From NCBI RefSeq assembly GCF_000425105.1, contig NZ_AULD01000015.1, forward strand, positions 1 through 64,000: a stretch of DNA of 64,000 bases. The letters are read 5' to 3'. The notes below the pieces were generated by a model. That model saw only the letters and a program-made list of their open reading frames with translations, ran no database searches and was not told the origin of the DNA. This DNA is from Agrococcus lahaulensis DSM 17612 (GTDB taxonomy: Bacteria; Actinomycetota; Actinomycetes; Actinomycetales; Microbacteriaceae). The position numbers and the translations under genes are program-made. This document shows positions 61,648 through 64,000 of the stretch, piece after piece (the stretch's first letter is position 1; each line of letters starts with the position of its first letter).

Positions 61648-63825
61648 TCAGCGCTCGTCGAGCTCGAGCAGCCGGCGGAAGAGCGAGAGCACCTCGTCGG
61701 GCAGGAGGGGCTCGGCGACCGTGACGTCGCAGCGCGTCTCGATCGTCACGCGCCACAGCGGCGCGTCGGGCAGCACCTGCCCGTCGAGCTCGGCGAGCAC
61801 ACCCGAGGCGACGAGGGTGTCGAGCCGATCGCGATCCTCGCCCGGGATGATCTCGAGCTCGAGCGTCGCGGCGCGCGTGCGGCCGAGCATCCCGCCCGTC
61901 CGCGCGACGCGCACCGCGTCCTCGATCGGCGCGTCCGGCTCCGCGCCCTCGGTCACGCCGACCTCGCGCCACGCCGCGCGCACCGCCTCGGTCTCGCGCG
62001 CATCCGCCCCGAACCTCGCCTCGGCGGCCGCCTCGGTCGCCCGTGCGAACGCGACGAAGTCGGCCTCGGCCGAGAGGCCGCCGGTGAGCGCGTCGAACCA
62101 GATCCGGCCCGGCGCCTCCCACGAGGGGCCGCCGATCGCGGTGGCGACGAGGTGGAACGCGCGGTTGGGGATGCCGGAGTTGATGTGCACGCCGCCGAGG
62201 TCGTCGCGCGTGACGACGAAGTCGCGCATGTGGCCCGGCTGCGGGTCCTTGCCGAGCACGGGGTCGTCGAAGGCGGTGCCGGGCGCGGCCATCGAGCGCA
62301 GCGCGACGCCCTGCACGCGATCGGTGAAGACGCCCGCGCCGATGAGCCAATCCGCCTCGACGGCGTCCTGGCCGAGCGAGTGCTGCTTCACGAGCGAGCC
62401 GAGCACGTCGGCGATCGACTCGTTGAGCGCGCCGGGCTGGTCGCGGTAGACGAGGTCGGCGGTCGCGGCGATCACGCCGTGCCCGAGCTCGTGCCCGATG
62501 ACGTCGATCGCGCCGGTGAAGCCGGCGAACACCTCGCCGTCGCCGTCGCCGAACACCATGCGCTCGCCGTCCCAGAACGCGTTGTCGTAGCGCGTGCCGT
62601 AGTGGACCGTCGCTCGGAGCGGCATGCCGCGCCCGTCGAGCGAGTCGCGGCCGAAGGCCTCGAGCAGCATGCGCCACGCCGCGCCGAGCCCGTCGTAGGC
62701 CTCGTCGGCGGCCGTGTCGCCCGTCGCGGGGCCGCCCTCGGTGCGCACCTCCTCGCCCGGGAGCGTCGTCGTGCCGCGCGCGTCGCTGATGACGCGATCG
62801 GGCGAGGGCTCGCCCGGCACGCGCGCCGGTGCCGGGAGCCCGATGCCCTGTCGGGAGCGACCGGCTCGCTCGCCGCGCACGTCGCGGTCGACGCCGAGCG
62901 TGCGCTCGGCGATGCGCGCGGCGGGCACGTCGGCGGCGGCGAGCCGCTCGAGCAGGTAGGGCGGCACGATGCCGCGGCGCACGGCGTGCACCGCGTCGTC
63001 GGCGCGGGGCGCGGCCGAGCGGGCCTCGAGCGCGTCGTGGATCGCGGGCGCGATGAGCCCGGCCCACAGCTCGTAGCCGGCGGCGGAGGGGTGGAAGCCG
63101 TCGGATGCGTGCCACTGCGGCTCGAGGATCGCGGGCGTGGGGAGGTGGAGCACGTCGGGCGCCGCGGCGGCGATGCGCTGGAGGGCGTCGTCGAGGCTGC
63201 GCGCGTGGCCGCCGAGGAGCGAGCGGATCGGCTGCGGGAGCCACTCGAAGGTGTCGATCTGCGGGGCGCCCGCGACGCACAGCACGCCGCTGGGCCGCAG
63301 GTGGCGCCGGAGGCCGTCGAGGAGCGAGCGCACGGTCGCCGTGAACGCGCCTCGGCTGACGAGCTGCAGCGCGTCGTTGGCGCCGACGAGCAGCAGGATG
63401 GCGTCGAAGGGCTCGTGCGCCTGCCGGTCGAGCACGGGGAGGTGCCGCTCGAGCACCGCCGCGGCCGTCGACCCCTCCTGCCCCTCGATGCGCCACGCGA
63501 CGCTCCGGTCGCCGAGCGATGCGAGCCGCTCGGCGAGCCGCACGGCGAGCGCCTGTTCGAGCCGCTCCGAGCCCACGCCGGTCGCGGTCGAGTCGCCGAC
63601 GAGCAGCAGCCGCAGCGGCTCGGCGCCGCTCGCCGGGCCTACCGTGCCCCAGCGCCGCCCCTGCGGCTCGGGCAGCCACACGAGCGCCGACTGCAGCTGC
63701 TTGGCCTGCCGCAGCAGCACCGGCGCGAGGGCGAAGGTCGCTGGCCGCGCGAGCCGGTGGATGCCGCGCTCCGCTCGGCGCAACGCGGTCGCGCCGAGCG
63801 CTCCGAGCCGTTCCGCGAATCCCAT
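61648..63825 (-). CDS. Three-domain protein: SGNH hydrolase, protealysin-like M4 peptidase, emfourin-like inhibitor domain
   Basis: This 725-residue protein reads as one frame. Residues 72-265 form an SGNH/GDSL hydrolase: VGDSTATGVG (Ser79), LVGANDALQ (148-151 GxND) and DGFHPS (Asp242, His245). Residues 278-300, VHAVRRGIVPPYLLERLA, match the PPxxL propeptide of protealysin-type peptidases. The M4 catalytic domain follows: HELGH (445-449), Glu469 in ALNESIADVLG, and His547 in GGVHINSGIPNRAF. Residues 637-725 resemble emfourin, the small protealysin inhibitor (VRVARTGGMLGRT...LFRRLLELDER), usually encoded by a separate gene. No Sec signal peptide, as in protealysins. The ATG is preceded by GAGGGGGCG. 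An assembly fusion is unlikely because domains and frame are intact throughout. Confidence 0.85.
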   Translation of the reverse strand: MGFAERLGALGATALRRAERGIHRLARPATFALAPVLLRQAKQLQSALVWLPEPQGRRWGTVGPASGAEPLRLLLVGDSTATGVGSERLEQALAVRLAERLASLGDRSVAWRIEGQEGSTAAAVLERHLPVLDRQAHEPFDAILLLVGANDALQLVSRGAFTATVRSLLDGLRRHLRPSGVLCVAGAPQIDTFEWLPQPIRSLLGGHARSLDDALQRIAAAAPDVLHLPTPAILEPQWHASDGFHPSAAGYELWAGLIAPAIHDALEARSAAPRADDAVHAVRRGIVPPYLLERLAAADVPAARIAERTLGVDRDVRGERAGRSRQGIGLPAPARVPGEPSPDRVISDARGTTTLPGEEVRTEGGPATGDTAADEAYDGLGAAWRMLLEAFGRDSLDGRGMPLRATVHYGTRYDNAFWDGERMVFGDGDGEVFAGFTGAIDVIGHELGHGVIAATADLVYRDQPGALNESIADVLGSLVKQHSLGQDAVEADWLIGAGVFTDRVQGVALRSMAAPGTAFDDPVLGKDPQPGHMRDFVVTRDDLGGVHINSGIPNRAFHLVATAIGGPSWEAPGRIWFDALTGGLSAEADFVAFARATEAAAEARFGADARETEAVRAAWREVGVTEGAEPDAPIEDAVRVARTGGMLGRTRAATLELEIIPGEDRDRLDTLVASGVLAELDGQVLPDAPLWRVTIETRCDVTVAEPLLPDEVLSLFRRLLELDER

Positions 63826-63907
63826 CGACGCCCCCTCGTCCTCCGATCGCGGCGATGCTACTCCCGGCCGCTGACGGTCGGCTCGTCGCCCGCGGCCACC
63901 GATCGCG

Positions 63908-64000
63908 CTACCGGCCCACGCGCATCCGCACCTCGACCTCGTCGCCGAGCCCGACGCCCTCCGCCCGCTGCACGGCGACCTTGAGCGGCAGCAGGTAGCG
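63908..64000 (-). CDS. DUF1905-type protein, C-terminal end (continues beyond the window)
   Basis: The last 30 codons of a minus-strand gene enter from the right edge and stop at TAG (63908-63910). The residues RYLLPLKVAVQRAEGVGLGD followed by EVEVRMRVGR match the closing strands of the small DUF1905 beta-barrel domain (YLLPLK...GD.V.V). The 82 bases between it and the next gene hold nothing I can name. Confidence 0.6.
   Translation of the reverse strand, partial: RYLLPLKVAVQRAEGVGLGDEVEVRMRVGR

Overview
The window is about 64 kb of very GC-rich DNA with actinobacterial gene order: ctaE-qcrC-qcrA-qcrB next to trpD, EI24 and Rho_N/DUF7218-type proteins, dodecin, SatD, and several FemA/B-like peptidyltransferases. 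This fits Microbacteriaceae, possibly an Agrococcus-like strain; the genus is my inference. I found no rRNA, tRNA or CRISPR array. No stretch longer than about 250 bases lacks a gene or a described feature.

Positions 1 to about 11,930 are an acquired island, visibly less GC-rich than the rest. It opens with the end of an IS3-family element whose terminal repeat stops at 280, abutting a gene that has lost its 5' end. Six genes on the plus strand follow (983-11456), every junction overlapping by 1 or 4 bases: type I restriction-modification genes hsdM, hsdS and hsdR; a PrrC/RloC-like ABC-type ATPase; a patatin-like phospholipase (CapV type); and a CD-NTase with a C-terminal AGS-C sensor domain. 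The last two form a minimal CBASS. The operon thus appears to stack DNA restriction, a possible tRNA-cutting guard and cyclic-nucleotide-triggered membrane attack in one coupled transcript. A small helix-turn-helix gene and a perfect 16-bp inverted repeat mark the right edge, beside a terminator hairpin that probably belongs to the host chromosome.

The rest looks like ordinary chromosome. 12-17.8 kb: a lipoprotein of the pyroglutamyl-peptidase fold, a universal stress protein, a satD operon under a nested palindromic operator, and a MarR/OhrR regulator. 17.8-27.8 kb: two GH13 enzymes, an alcohol dehydrogenase, a ZIP transporter, an SMP-30 protein, a methyltransferase, an FAD oxidoreductase and an FMN reductase. 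27.8-38.9 kb: a PutP symporter, a PadR regulator followed by an ABC1 kinase, dodecin, a methionine/sulfur group (MetE-like protein, MetY-type enzyme, MalY/PatB-type lyase), and small membrane and stress proteins. 38.9-42.2 kb: three consecutive FemX-like peptidyltransferases. 42.2-46.5 kb: HD, lipocalin-like, FUSC, phosphotransferase and luciferase-like proteins.

46.5-52.8 kb encodes the cytochrome bcc complex and oxidase subunit III (minus strand), divergent from trpD. 52.8-57.7 kb is a glycerol/dihydroxyacetone region: glpF-glpK on the minus strand, diverging from dhaK-dhaL-dhaM, with two strong palindromes between them. The right end holds a GNAT, a LysR regulator, a YhhN-like membrane protein, a TPP-dependent enzyme, and an unusual three-part protein joining an SGNH hydrolase, a protealysin-like M4 peptidase and an emfourin-like inhibitor domain. 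The window ends inside a DUF1905 gene.
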